Shown piece after piece: positions 1 to 9,984 of a stretch of 64,000 bases of DNA. The position numbers and the translations under genes were made by a program. Source of the stretch: Variovorax flavidus (GTDB taxonomy: Bacteria > Pseudomonadota > Gammaproteobacteria > Burkholderiales > Burkholderiaceae_C); contig NZ_JASZYE010000002.1 in the NCBI RefSeq assembly GCF_030317145.1, positions 124,001 through 188,000 on the forward strand. Direction: 5' to 3'. Within the stretch, counting starts at the first letter, position 1. The number at the start of each line of letters is the position of its first letter. Under the pieces are notes generated by a model. The model saw only the letters and a program-made list of their open reading frames with translations, ran no database searches and was not told the origin of the DNA.

Positions 1-75
1 GGCGAGCGCGAGCGCCGCCGGCGCCAGCAGCGCGACGGTGCGAAGGCGGCGCGAGAGTTTGGAAGTGGGGGACAT
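1..75 (-). CDS. ABC transporter substrate-binding protein, N-terminal fragment (runs off the window)
   Basis: Only the first 25 codons are inside the window. They read as a typical export signal: a short polar start with Lys and two Arg (KLSRR), then an Ala/Leu-rich hydrophobic core. The gene lies just downstream of the two ATPases of a peptide-type ABC importer on the same strand, where the periplasmic binding protein is often encoded. Seen: signal-peptide-like start. Inferred: solute-binding protein. The remaining sequence is needed to confirm the family. Confidence 0.6.
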   Translation of the reverse strand, partial: MSPTSKLSRRLRTVALLAPAALALA

Positions 76-107
76 GTCGGTCGACTCCTTCAGGGTTGAA
101 TCCGCAC

Positions 108-1105
108 TCAAGCGGGCAGGGAATGATCGGCACGGACTTCCGCCGCACCATCGAGAAACTTTTCGGCATGGTGGCAGGCCACCATGCGTTCGTCGAGCAG
201 GCGCGGCAACGGCCGTTCGGTACGGCAGCGCTCGGTGGCGTGCGCGCACCGCGTGTTGAACACGCATCCGGGCGGAGGCGACAACGGCGAAGGCAGCTCG
301 CCCTTCAGCACGATGCGTTCCGCCGCGAGGCCGGGTGTCGAGGCCAGCAGCGCCTGCGTGTAGGGATGCAGCGGCCGCGCGAAGATGCGCGCCTTGGGGC
401 CTTGCTCCACCGCATGGCCCAGGTACATCACCAGCACGTCGTGCGCGATGTGCCGCACCACGCCGAGGTCGTGCGAGATGAAGAGATAGGACAGACCCAG
501 CTCGGCCTGCAGGTCCGCCAGCAGGTTCAGCACCTGCGCCTGGATCGACACGTCGAGCGCGGACACGGGTTCGTCGGCCACCAGCAGGCGCGGATCGAGC
601 ATCAGCGCACGCGCGATCGCGATGCGCTGGCGCTGGCCGCCCGAGAACATGTGCGGATAGCGATTGGCGTACTCGGGCCGCAGCCCGACGCGTGCCAGCA
701 TGTCGCGGGCCTTCGCAGCGCGCTCCGACTTGCCGAGCGATGTGTTGATCGCGAGCGGATCTTCGAGCACGGCGGAGATCTTCTTGCGCGGGTTGAGCGA
801 GCCGTAGGGGTTCTGGAACACCAGCTGCACGGCCTGCCGCAGTTCGCGTCGACGCTCCGCAGGCGGGTGGACCGCATCGTGGCCCACCAGCGTGAGGGAG
901 CCTGCCGTCGGCTTTTCGATCAGCGCGACCATGCGCGCCAGCGTCGACTTGCCGCAGCCCGATTCGCCGACCACGGCGAGCGTGCGGCCCTTCTCCAACG
1001 TGAAGGAGATGTTGCCCACCGCCTGCAGATGCGCAGGCGCGCGGAAGAGTCCGCGCCGGACCGAATAGACGCGCTGCAGTCCCTTCGCCTCGACGACCAC
1101 TTCGC

Positions 1106-1109
<4 letters not shown>
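108..1109 (-). CDS. Peptide/nickel-type ABC transporter ATP-binding protein (DppF/OppF family)
   Basis: A 333-residue cytoplasmic ATPase that would power import by the adjoining permeases. Walker A (GESGCGKST) is near residues 48-56, the signature motif reads [15 protein letters not shown], and Walker B is followed by the [10 protein letters not shown] loop. The C-terminal part carries the oligopeptide-transporter extension with Cys residues (CVFNTRC). The start at 1109 is chosen because its ATG overlaps the TGA of the preceding ATPase gene (ATGA), implying translational coupling. The gene is fourth in the order permease-permease-ATPase-ATPase-binding protein. Substrate is unknown; dipeptides, oligopeptides, nickel or glutathione are all possible in this family. 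Confidence 0.93.
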
Positions 1110-2125
<1,016 letters not shown>

Positions 2126-2164
2126 CAGCGCCCTCCGCACGCGAACTCGTCGCGGCCGAGTCCA

Positions 2165-2257
2165 GGAACCCGGCGGGACCGGCTTTGCCGGTCCGCAGGG
2201 GTTGCCCCCGGAGGGGGTGTCCGAGCCACACGAAGTGGGCGAGGCTGGGGGCGAGCT
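2165..2257 (-). repeat. Structured intergenic repeat, copy 1 of 3
   Basis: About 93 bp that recur at 12841-12935 and 51864-51956. Shared blocks in order (plus-strand sense): a GC stem-loop with an inner stem around CCGGCTTTGCCGG, the TTGCCCCCGG..GGGGG hairpin, then CACGAAGTG and a G-run ending in GAGCT. In this copy the outer stem is AACCC/GGGGTT; the other two have AACACC/GGTGTT, so both arms changed together. The element ends seven bases from the stop codon of the upstream permease on the minus strand. It could act in termination, mRNA stability or differential expression within the transporter operon. Confidence 0.85.
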
Positions 2258-2263
2258 TCATGA

Positions 2264-3163
2264 CTAGCGTTTGAGTTTGGGATCGAGGGCGTCGCGCAAT
2301 CCGTCGCCAAGCAGATTGAACGCGAGCACCGCGGCAAGGATCGCAAGGCCCGGCAAGGTCACGACCCACCACGCGCGCAGGACGAACTCGCGCGCATCGG
2401 CCAACATGGTTCCCCACTCCGGTGACGGCGGCTGTGCCCCCAGGCCGAGAAAGCCCAGCGCCGCCGCGTCGAGGATGGCCGTCGACACGCCCAGCGAAGC
2501 CTGCACGATCAGCGGCGCGGCGCAGTTGGGCAGCACTTCGCGAAACATCAGGCGCAGCGTGCCCGCACCGCTCACGCGGGCGGCCGTCACGTAGTCGCGC
2601 GAGACCTCCGAGATCACGGCGGCGCGCGTGATCCGCACATAGTGCGGCAGCACCACGATCGCGACCGCCAGCATCGCGTTGATCAACCCCGGCCCGAGGA
2701 TCGCGACGATCACGATCGCGAGCAGCAAGCTCGGCAGCGTGAGGATCACGTCCATCAGCCGCATGATGGCGATCTCGAGCACGCCGCGAAAGAATCCGGC
2801 GATCAGCCCCAGCGCGATGCCGACCGCGACCGAGATCGCGACGACCGCCATGCCGATCGACAGCGACAGCCGTGCGCCGAACATGAGCCGCGAGAGGATG
2901 TCCCGGCCAATGGCATCGGTGCCCAGCAGGTGCGTTGCGGTGCCGCCCTCCTGCCAGGCAGGAGGCCGCAGGAAGGCCGTGCTGTCGGTCTGGTTCGGCG
3001 CATGCGGCGCGATCCACGGCGCGAACAGCGCCACCAGCAGCAGGAACACGACCACGCCCAGGCCGATGACCGCGCCGCGATTGGCAGAGAACGAGTGCCA
3101 GAACTCGCGCCACGGACCCGGCGGCGCCGAGTTTCTTTCGACAGGAACAGCGGCCGTATTCAT
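2264..3163 (-). CDS. Peptide/nickel-type ABC transporter permease (DppC/OppC family)
   Basis: A 299-residue inner-membrane permease with the DppC layout: a cytoplasmic N-terminus, a first transmembrane segment (AVIGLGVVVFLLLVALFAPW), a periplasmic stretch containing the family hallmark HLLGTDAIGRDILSRL, and further membrane segments. The EAA-type loop that contacts the ATPases is visible as the region ending with GA..PPSPEWGTML. The start at 3163 overlaps the stop of the other permease by four bases (ATGA). The TAG stop lies next to the structured repeat. Confidence 0.93.
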   Translation of the reverse strand: MNTAAVPVERNSAPPGPWREFWHSFSANRGAVIGLGVVVFLLLVALFAPWIAPHAPNQTDSTAFLRPPAWQEGGTATHLLGTDAIGRDILSRLMFGARLSLSIGMAVVAISVAVGIALGLIAGFFRGVLEIAIMRLMDVILTLPSLLLAIVIVAILGPGLINAMLAVAIVVLPHYVRITRAAVISEVSRDYVTAARVSGAGTLRLMFREVLPNCAAPLIVQASLGVSTAILDAAALGFLGLGAQPPSPEWGTMLADAREFVLRAWWVVTLPGLAILAAVLAFNLLGDGLRDALDPKLKR

Positions 3164-4170
3164 CGCGATTGCCGGATGCGGGGATTGATGAAGCCGTAGG
3201 CCAGATCGACCACGACGTTGACCACCATCACGATCACGCCGAGCAACAGCATGCCCCCCTGGAGCACCGGATAGTCGCGCCGGCCGATGGCTTCGATCAG
3301 CCACTTGCCGACGCCGGGCCAGGAAAAGATCGTCTCGGTCAGGATGGCACCGGTGAAGAGGACCCCGACCTGCAGCCCGATCACCGTGACCACCGGGATC
3401 AACGCATTGCGCAGCGCATGCACGCCCACCACGCGCAGCGGCGCGAGGCCCTTCGCACGCGCGGTGCGGATGTAGTCCTCGCCCAACACTTCGAGCATGG
3501 CCGAGCGCGTCATCCGGGCGATCACCGCGAGCGTGTTGGTGCCGAGCACGATGGCCGGCAGGATCAGGTGCTGCAGCGCCGAGAAGAACGCACCCTTGTC
3601 ATCCGACAGCAACGAGTCGATCAGCAGGAAGCCGGTCACCGGCTCGATGTAGTACTGCACCGCGATGCGGCCCGAGACCGGCGTCCAGCCGAGCTGCACC
3701 GAAAAGAACAGGATCAGCAGCAACCCCCACCAGAAGATGGGCATCGAGTAGCCGGTGAGCGAGGTCGCCATCACGCCGTGGTCGAACAGCGAATTGCGCT
3801 TGACCGCCGCGATGATGCCGGCCGGAATGCCGAGCAGGAGCGCGAAGAGGATGGCACACACCGCCAGTTCGACGGTGGCCGGGAACAGCGCGAGAAACTC
3901 GCTCATCACCGGCTCCTGCGTGATGACCGACTTGCCCAGGTCGCCGCGCATCACGCGCTCGATGTAGATGCCGTATTGCGTGAAGAGCGGCTTGTCGAGG
4001 CCGTAGTCCTTCAGCAGCTGCGCATGCCGGACCGGATCGATGCCGCGCTCGCCTGCGAGCGTTTCGATGGGGTCGCCCGGCACCAGCCGGATCAGGAAAA
4101 ACGCAAGCAGCGTCATGCCGACGAAGGTCGGCACGAGGAGGCTTGCGCGAGTCAGGATGAATCGGAACAT
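3160..4170 (-). CDS. Peptide/nickel-type ABC transporter permease (DppB/OppB family)
   Basis: A 336-residue permease and the first gene of the importer operon. It opens with the family's usual first membrane helix followed by LVPGDPIETLAGERG, then the QYGIYIERVMRGDLGKS stretch, an EAA-like loop (RMTRSAMLEVLGEDYIRTARAKG) and a final hydrophobic block. Its end overlaps the second permease (ATGA), so the two membrane subunits are translationally coupled. Only about 50 bp separate its start from the fatty-acyl-CoA ligase stop; no terminator is obvious there, so read-through from the ligase is possible. Confidence 0.93.
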   Translation of the reverse strand: MFRFILTRASLLVPTFVGMTLLAFFLIRLVPGDPIETLAGERGIDPVRHAQLLKDYGLDKPLFTQYGIYIERVMRGDLGKSVITQEPVMSEFLALFPATVELAVCAILFALLLGIPAGIIAAVKRNSLFDHGVMATSLTGYSMPIFWWGLLLILFFSVQLGWTPVSGRIAVQYYIEPVTGFLLIDSLLSDDKGAFFSALQHLILPAIVLGTNTLAVIARMTRSAMLEVLGEDYIRTARAKGLAPLRVVGVHALRNALIPVVTVIGLQVGVLFTGAILTETIFSWPGVGKWLIEAIGRRDYPVLQGGMLLLGVIVMVVNVVVDLAYGFINPRIRQSR

Positions 4171-4220
4171 TCAGTCCCAATATGCAAGAGCGATGCCGGG
4201 TCGCGTCCCGGGCCGAACCC

Positions 4221-5900
4221 TTACTTTTTGACGTCGCGCAGTTCGCGTCGCAGGATCTTTCCGACCGGCGTCTTGGGAAGATCGGTGCGGAACTCGATGA
4301 CACGCGGCTGCTTGTAGCCGGTGAGGTTCGCGCGGCAGAACTCGCGGATCTCGGCTTCGGTGAGGTCGGCGTCCTTCTTGACGATCACGAGCTTCACGGT
4401 TTCGCCGGTCTTGTCGTCGGGAATGCCCACGGCTGCGCATTCGAGCACGCCCGGGATCTGTGCAACGACGTCCTCGATCTCGTTCGGGTATACGTTGAAG
4501 CCCGAGACCAGGATCATGTCCTTCTTGCGATCGACGATCTTGAAGTAGCCGCGCTCGTCGACCACGCCGACGTCGCCGGTCTTGAAGTAGCCGTCGGCCG
4601 TCATGACCTTGGCTGTTTCGTCGGGGCGCTGCCAGTAGCCGGCCATCACCTGCGGTCCCTTGACCGCGACCTCGCCGGCCTGGCCCGGTGCGACGTCATG
4701 GCCGTCGTCATCGAGCAGCTTCACGTAGGTGCTGGGCAATGGCACGCCGATGGTGCCCGTGTAGGCGATGCTCGTCGTCGGATTGCAGGTGACCGACGGC
4801 GAGGTTTCCGAGAGGCCATAGCCTTCGCAGATCGGGCAGCCCGTCTTGTCGAGCCACAGCTTGGCCACCGCACCCTGCACCGCCATGCCGCCGCCGACGG
4901 AGACCTTCAGGTTCTTCCAGTTGACGGTGTTGAAGTCAGGATGGTTCGCGAGGCCGTTGAACAGCGTGTTGACGGCCGGGAAGCTGTGGAAGGTGTGCTT
5001 CGACAACTCCTTGAGCACGCCCGCGATGTCGCGCGGATTCGGGATCAGGATCAGCTTTCCGCCCGTGCGCATGCTGAGCATCATGTTCACGGTGAAAGCG
5101 AAGATGTGATACAGCGGCAGCGCGCAGACACTGGTCGGCTGCTCGCCGGCAGGCACCTTTTGCATGACCGGATCGTTCCAGGCTTCCGACTGCAGCACGT
5201 TGGCGATCACGTTGCGATGAAGCAGCACCGCGCCCTTCGACACCCCCGTGGTGCCGCCGGTGTACTGCAGCACCGCGACGTCGTCGGGGCCGATCGCCAC
5301 CGTCTGGACAGTGCGCGCTGCGCCCTTTTCGAGCGCGTCGTTGAATCGCACGGCGCCCGGCAGGCTGTAGGTGGGCACCATCTTCTTGACGCTGCGCACC
5401 ACATAGTTGACCAGTGCACCCTTCAGCAGCCCCAACCGGTCGCCCATCGCGGCCAGCACGACGTGTTTGACCGGCGTGGCGGCCAGGCATTGCTGCAGCG
5501 TGGTGCCGAAGTTCTCCATGATCACGATCGCCTTGGAGCCCGAGTCCTTGAGCTGATGCTCCAGTTCGCGCGGCGTATAGAGCGGATTCACGTTGACCAG
5601 GATCAAGCCGGCGCGCAGCAGGCCCGCGACGGCGATCGGGTACTGCGGACAGTTGGGCATCATCACGGCGACGCGGTCGCCCTTGACGAGGCCAAGCCCC
5701 TGCAGATAGCCGGCAAAAGCGCGGCTGAGGCGATCGACGTCAGCGTAGCTCACGTCCTTGCCCATGAAGCTGTAGGCCGTGCGGTCCGCGTACTTTGAAA
5801 AGCTCTCTTCCATCAGCGCGACCAGCGAGGGGTAGCGCGAGGCATCGATGTCGGCGGGCACGCCTTGCGGATAGCTGCCGAGCCAGGGGCGATCAGTCAC
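4221..5900 (-). CDS. fadD: Long-chain fatty-acid--CoA ligase
   Basis: A 559-residue adenylate-forming enzyme that activates fatty acids to acyl-CoA for beta-oxidation or lipid synthesis. The AMP-binding P-loop YTGGTTGVSKGA is near residue 212. The later motifs GYGLSETSP, a conserved Asp (FKTGDVG) and the C-terminal hinge and lysine region (DRKKDMILVSGFNVYP, and PVGKILRRELR) are all present. Length matches FadD. The start is a GTG, preceded by GGAG at a good distance. It lies downstream of the transhydrogenase genes but behind a strong stem-loop (5969-5994), so it probably has its own promoter. Confidence 0.95.
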   Translation of the reverse strand: MTDRPWLGSYPQGVPADIDASRYPSLVALMEESFSKYADRTAYSFMGKDVSYADVDRLSRAFAGYLQGLGLVKGDRVAVMMPNCPQYPIAVAGLLRAGLILVNVNPLYTPRELEHQLKDSGSKAIVIMENFGTTLQQCLAATPVKHVVLAAMGDRLGLLKGALVNYVVRSVKKMVPTYSLPGAVRFNDALEKGAARTVQTVAIGPDDVAVLQYTGGTTGVSKGAVLLHRNVIANVLQSEAWNDPVMQKVPAGEQPTSVCALPLYHIFAFTVNMMLSMRTGGKLILIPNPRDIAGVLKELSKHTFHSFPAVNTLFNGLANHPDFNTVNWKNLKVSVGGGMAVQGAVAKLWLDKTGCPICEGYGLSETSPSVTCNPTTSIAYTGTIGVPLPSTYVKLLDDDGHDVAPGQAGEVAVKGPQVMAGYWQRPDETAKVMTADGYFKTGDVGVVDERGYFKIVDRKKDMILVSGFNVYPNEIEDVVAQIPGVLECAAVGIPDDKTGETVKLVIVKKDADLTEAEIREFCRANLTGYKQPRVIEFRTDLPKTPVGKILRRELRDVKK

Positions 5901-5968
5901 AGTGAGTCTCCAGTGCGAAATCTTGTATCGAAATTTGCCGCCATCGTAACTTGACGTTCGGATGCAGC

Positions 5969-5994
5969 ACGGGCCGCGACATTGCGCGGCCCGT
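5969..5994 (-). terminator. Strong stem-loop between pntB and fadD
   Basis: A perfect 10-bp stem (ACGGGCCGCG / CGCGGCCCGT) closes a six-base loop 25 bp past the pntB stop. There is no T-run on the minus-strand side, so it is not a textbook intrinsic terminator; the T-run lies on the other flank. It may still end or protect the transhydrogenase mRNA and separates it from fadD. Confidence 0.55.
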
Positions 5995-6018
5995 GGTTTT
6001 CAAGCGCGGCGCCGAGAA

Positions 6019-7506
6019 TTACTCGATCGCCTTCGCCATGTCCTCGACCACCTTCTTGGCATCGCCGAAGACCATCATGGTCTTGTCCATGTAGAACAGC
6101 TCGTTGTCGAGGCCGGCATAGCCCGCGGCCATCGAGCGCTTGTTCACGATCACCGTCTTGGCCTTGTAGGCCTCCAGGATCGGCATGCCGTAGATCGGCG
6201 TGCCCTTCTGCAGCGCCGCCGGATTCACCACGTCGTTCGCGCCGAGGATGATCGCGACGTCGGCCTGGCCGAACTCGCCGTTGATGTCTTCCATTTCGAA
6301 CACCTGGTCGTAAGGCACTTCGGCTTCGGCCAGCAGCACGTTCATGTGGCCGGGCATGCGGCCTGCCACCGGATGGATCGCGTACTTGACGGTCACGCCG
6401 TGCTCGGTGAGCTTGGCCGCGAGTTCCTTCACGGCGTGCTGCGCGCGCGCCACGGCGAGGCCGTAGCCGGGCACGATGATCACGGTCTCGGCATTGCTCA
6501 GCACGAAGGCCGCGTCGTCGGCGCTCCCGCTCTTGACCGGACGCTGCTCCTTGGCGCCGCCGGCAGCCGTGGCGGCCTCGCCACCGAAGCCGCCCAGGAT
6601 CACGTTGAAGAACGACCGGTTCATCGCCTTGCACATGATGTAGCTCAGGATCGCACCCGAGGAGCCCACCAGCGAACCCGCGACGATCAGCATCGCGTTG
6701 TTGAGCGAGAAGCCGATGCCAGCCGCCGCCCAGCCCGAATAGCTGTTGAGCATCGACACCACCACCGGCATGTCGGCGCCGCCGATCGGGATGATGATCA
6801 GAACGCCCATCACGAAGGCCAGCAGCAGCATCGCGAGGAAGGCGAGCCAGCTCTCGGTGGCCATGTAGACCAGCCCGAGGCCGATGGTCAGCAGGCCCAG
6901 CACGAGGTTCAGCATGTGCTGGCCCTTGAACTGCACCGGCGCGCCCTGGAACAGGCGGAACTTGTACTTGCCCGACAGCTTGCCGAAGGCGATCACCGAA
7001 CCGCTGAAGGTGATGGCGCCGATGGCCGCACCCAGGAACAGTTCGAGCCGGTTGCCCGCGGGAATGGCGTAGCGCAGGAAGCCGTCGATCACGGCCGCGC
7101 CTTCCGGCGTGTTGACCCCGACCGCAGCCGCCACCGGCGGCGGCGTGATGCCGAAGGCCCAGGGCTCGACCACCGCAGCCACGGCGATGAACACCGCGGC
7201 CAGACCGATCATGCTGTGGAAGAACGCAACCAGTTCAGGCATCTGCGTCATCTCGACGGTCTTGGCGCGATACGCGCCGTAGCCGCCGCCGACGACCAGG
7301 CCCAGCAGCACCCAGGCCATGCCCATGGCCTTGCCGCCGGAGAGCTGCACGATCAATGCGGCCGTGGTCAGGATGGCGATGGCCATGCCGACCATGCCGA
7401 AGAGGTTGCCGCGGATGGAGGTGGTCGGATGGGAGAGGCCTTTCAGGGCCTGGATGAAGCAGACGGATGCAATGAGGTACAGCAGCGTGACGACATTCAT
7501 GCTCAT
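6019..7506 (-). CDS. pntB: NAD(P) transhydrogenase subunit beta
   Basis: A 495-residue inner-membrane subunit that couples hydride transfer between NADH and NADP+ to proton movement. The N-terminal two thirds hold about nine hydrophobic helices (start LYLIASVCFIQALKGLSHPT). The C-terminal NADP-binding domain begins near VIIVPGYGLAVARAQH and contains GRMPGHMNVLLAEA and DINGEFGQADVAIILGANDV, typical dIII sequences. The start at 7506 is fixed by a four-base overlap with the preceding small subunit. The enzyme usually supplies NADPH for biosynthesis and redox defence. Confidence 0.95.
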   Translation of the reverse strand: MSMNVVTLLYLIASVCFIQALKGLSHPTTSIRGNLFGMVGMAIAILTTAALIVQLSGGKAMGMAWVLLGLVVGGGYGAYRAKTVEMTQMPELVAFFHSMIGLAAVFIAVAAVVEPWAFGITPPPVAAAVGVNTPEGAAVIDGFLRYAIPAGNRLELFLGAAIGAITFSGSVIAFGKLSGKYKFRLFQGAPVQFKGQHMLNLVLGLLTIGLGLVYMATESWLAFLAMLLLAFVMGVLIIIPIGGADMPVVVSMLNSYSGWAAAGIGFSLNNAMLIVAGSLVGSSGAILSYIMCKAMNRSFFNVILGGFGGEAATAAGGAKEQRPVKSGSADDAAFVLSNAETVIIVPGYGLAVARAQHAVKELAAKLTEHGVTVKYAIHPVAGRMPGHMNVLLAEAEVPYDQVFEMEDINGEFGQADVAIILGANDVVNPAALQKGTPIYGMPILEAYKAKTVIVNKRSMAAGYAGLDNELFYMDKTMMVFGDAKKVVEDMAKAIE

Positions 7507-7829
7507 GCTGCATTCCCCTTGTCGGCTGCGGGCGCCTTCTTGTCCTTCTTCTTGAACATCTCCAGCATCCGCCGCGTCACGAGGAAGCCGCCGAAGACGT
7601 TCACCGCCGCGAGCGCGACGGCCAGCACGCCCATGGTCTTGCCGAGGCCGCTTTCCGTGAGCGCCGCAGCCAGCATGGCGCCGACGATCACGATCGCCGA
7701 GATGGCGTTGGTGACCGCCATCAGCGGCGTGTGCAACGCCGGTGTGACAGTCCACACCACGTGGTAGCCGACGTAGATGGCCAGCACGAAGATGATGAGG
7801 TTGATGACGGTGTGTGAAACGGGATCCAT
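7503..7829 (-). CDS. pntAB: NAD(P) transhydrogenase subunit alpha, membrane part (PntAB)
   Basis: A 108-residue protein matching the membrane portion that is fused to the C-terminus of PntA in E. coli but separate in Rhodospirillum-type enzymes. Three hydrophobic segments are visible (INLIIFVLAIYVGYHVVW, a central block with NAISAIVIVGAMLAA, and GVLAVALAAVNVFGGF), followed by a very basic tail (MFKKKDKK). It lies between the NAD-binding subunit and pntB, 31 bp after the former, and overlaps the latter by ATGA. Confidence 0.94.
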   Translation of the reverse strand: MDPVSHTVINLIIFVLAIYVGYHVVWTVTPALHTPLMAVTNAISAIVIVGAMLAAALTESGLGKTMGVLAVALAAVNVFGGFLVTRRMLEMFKKKDKKAPAADKGNAA

Positions 7830-7860
7830 GGCTGCTTCTCCTCGCGGTTCGCTGGTTCGC

Positions 7861-8991
7861 TTATTTCTTCGTGACCTGGCCGTCTTGCGCCATGCGGCAG
7901 GCCGCCACGATGTCGTCTTCGAGGTCGATCTTCAGCGTGCCTTCCTTGGTCACGATGAGCTTCAGGAAGTCGAGCACATTGCGCGCATAGAGCGAGGAGG
8001 CGTCGGCCGCGACCAGTGCCGCGAGATTGGTCTCGCCGACGATCGTCACGCCGTGCTTCACCACCGTCTTGTCGGCTTCGGAAAGCGGGCAGTTGCCGCC
8101 GATGCCGTCGGGCCCCTTGCCTGCGGCGATGTCGACGATGACCGAACCCGGCTTCATCGACTTGACCATGTCCTCGGTGATCAGCGTCGGCGCGGCGCGG
8201 CCCGGGATCAGCGCGGTGCTGATCACGATGTCGGCCAGCGCCACGCGCTTGGCGACCTCGACCTGCTGGCGCGCCAGCCAGCTCGGCGGCATCGGCTTGG
8301 CGTAGCCGCCGACGCCGACGGCGGCTTCTTTTTCTTCATCCGTGTCGTAGGACACCTCGATGAACTTGCCGCCCAGCGATTCGATCTGCTCCTTGACGCT
8401 CGGGCGCACATCCGAGGCCTCGATGACCGCACCCAGCCGCTTGGCCGTGGCGATGGCCTGCAAGCCGGCCACGCCGACGCCGAGGATCACGACGCGCGCG
8501 GCCTTCACCGTGCCGGCAGCGGTCATCAGCATCGGGAAGAAGCGCTGGTAGCGATCGGCCGCGATCATCACGGCCTTGTAGCCCGCGATGTTGGCCTGGG
8601 AGGAGAGCACGTCCATGCTCTGCGCGCGCGTGGTGCGCGGGGCGGCCTCGAGCGCGAAGGCGGTGAGGCCCGCCGTGGCGAGCCGCTGCAGGCCGGCCGC
8701 GTCGAAAGGATTGAGCATGCCGATGACGACGGTGCCCGGTTTCATGAGCGCGTTTTCGTTGTCGAAGGGCGAGCGCACCTTGAGGACGATGTCGGCACCG
8801 AAGGCCCCGGCCTGGTCGGTGATCTCGGCACCGGCGGCCTGGTAGGCGGCATCGGTGACGCTCGCGGCAACCCCGGCGCCCGACTGCACACGCACGGTGT
8901 GGCCCTGGGCTGTGAGCTTTTTCGCGGTCTCCGGAGTGACGGCGACACGGGTTTCGCCTAGCGCAGTTTCGGCCGGCACGCCTATCAGCAT
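7861..8991 (-). CDS. pntA: NAD(P) transhydrogenase subunit alpha, NAD-binding part (PntAA)
   Basis: A 376-residue soluble NAD-binding subunit (dI). It begins MLIGVPAETALGETRVAVTP, the alanine-dehydrogenase/PntA opening, and has the Rossmann motif VVILGVGVAGLQAIATAKRL followed by the acidic end of the second strand (EASDVRP) and the mobile-loop sequence GGYAKPMPP. Its length fits the three-polypeptide form of the enzyme (PntAA of about 380 residues). The start at 8991 has GAGGAG six bases upstream. First gene of pntA-pntAB-pntB; a 264-bp divergent region separates it from the two-component operon. Confidence 0.95.
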   Translation of the reverse strand: MLIGVPAETALGETRVAVTPETAKKLTAQGHTVRVQSGAGVAASVTDAAYQAAGAEITDQAGAFGADIVLKVRSPFDNENALMKPGTVVIGMLNPFDAAGLQRLATAGLTAFALEAAPRTTRAQSMDVLSSQANIAGYKAVMIAADRYQRFFPMLMTAAGTVKAARVVILGVGVAGLQAIATAKRLGAVIEASDVRPSVKEQIESLGGKFIEVSYDTDEEKEAAVGVGGYAKPMPPSWLARQQVEVAKRVALADIVISTALIPGRAAPTLITEDMVKSMKPGSVIVDIAAGKGPDGIGGNCPLSEADKTVVKHGVTIVGETNLAALVAADASSLYARNVLDFLKLIVTKEGTLKIDLEDDIVAACRMAQDGQVTKK

Positions 8992-9255
8992 GGACTTCTC
9001 CTCAGGGCAGCATTGAAATTTCGCGCCGAGCTTACATGAAGACGCGCCCCTCAAGTTGTCCCTGAGGCGCCCTTTCAGGCGGGCGGCGTGTGCACCTGCA
9101 CCGCGCTCTTCGCTGCCAGATCGATCGCGATATTGGGGTATGCACCCATTGCTCGCGCGAACGAGTCGCTGCGCCGAAACGGGCGTCGATATGTACACTC
9201 CCCGACGTGACCGATCGACAGACTTCGGCACGAATAACGAGATACAGGGAATGGA

Positions 9256-9984
9256 ATGCGAATAGCAGCGCTTGACGACGAGGCGGTCCAGCTCGAACTG
9301 ATCCGCCACACGATGGAGGGCATTGGTCATGAATGCCATGGCTTCAGCGATGGGAAAACGCTGTTGCGCGATCTCCGCCAGCAGACTTACGACCTGCTGA
9401 TCCTCGATTGGACTCTCCCCGATGTACAGGGGCCACGCGTCGTGCGATGGATCCGCGAGGACCTGAACAGCCGGCTTCCCATTCTCTTCGTGACCAACCG
9501 GCGCGAAGAGAAGGACATGGTCGAGGGCCTCGCGGCCGGCGCCGATGATTTCATGGTCAAGCCGATCCGCGTGGCCGAACTGCAGGCCCGCGTTCGCGCG
9601 CTGTTGCGCCGCTCCTATCCGGCACAGCACGATGTCGAACTGGTCTTCGGCCCCTATCACTTCATGCCCGCGACCCGCAGCCTGCGCGTCCACGGAAAGC
9701 CGACCGACCTGAGCCACCGCGAATACGAGCTGGCCCTGTTCCTGTTCCAGAACATCGGGCGCCTGCTGTCGCGCGAACACCTGCGCGAAGCGGTCTGGGG
9801 CGTGGGGGCCGAGTCGCCTTCGCGCTCGCTCGACACGCACATCTCCCGCCTCCGCGTGAAACTGGATCTGGTGCCGTCCAACGGGTTCCTGCTGTCGGCC
9901 GTCTACGGACTCGGCTACCGGCTGGAGTCCATCGACGCCACCTTGCTCAACCCGATCTACAACACGCCGAGCCATTCGGAATGA
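9256..9984 (+). CDS. OmpR-family two-component response regulator
   Basis: A 242-residue DNA-binding regulator. The receiver domain has the acidic pair Asp7/Asp8, the phospho-acceptor Asp51 (LLILDWTLPD) and Lys102 (DDFMVKP). The C-terminal winged helix (about residues 130-230) has the OmpR-type pattern LSHREYELALFLFQN...SRSLDTHISRLRVKL and ends in VYGLGYRLE. It overlaps the sensor kinase by ATGA, so the two form a cognate pair. Its targets cannot be read from the sequence, although the operon also encodes a Nudix hydrolase. Confidence 0.93.
   Translation: MRIAALDDEAVQLELIRHTMEGIGHECHGFSDGKTLLRDLRQQTYDLLILDWTLPDVQGPRVVRWIREDLNSRLPILFVTNRREEKDMVEGLAAGADDFMVKPIRVAELQARVRALLRRSYPAQHDVELVFGPYHFMPATRSLRVHGKPTDLSHREYELALFLFQNIGRLLSREHLREAVWGVGAESPSRSLDTHISRLRVKLDLVPSNGFLLSAVYGLGYRLESIDATLLNPIYNTPSHSE

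Noticed and set aside
5995..6000. T-run after the 5969-5994 stem-loop as a plus-strand terminator
   Set aside because: No plus-strand gene ends upstream of it, so it would have no transcript to stop.
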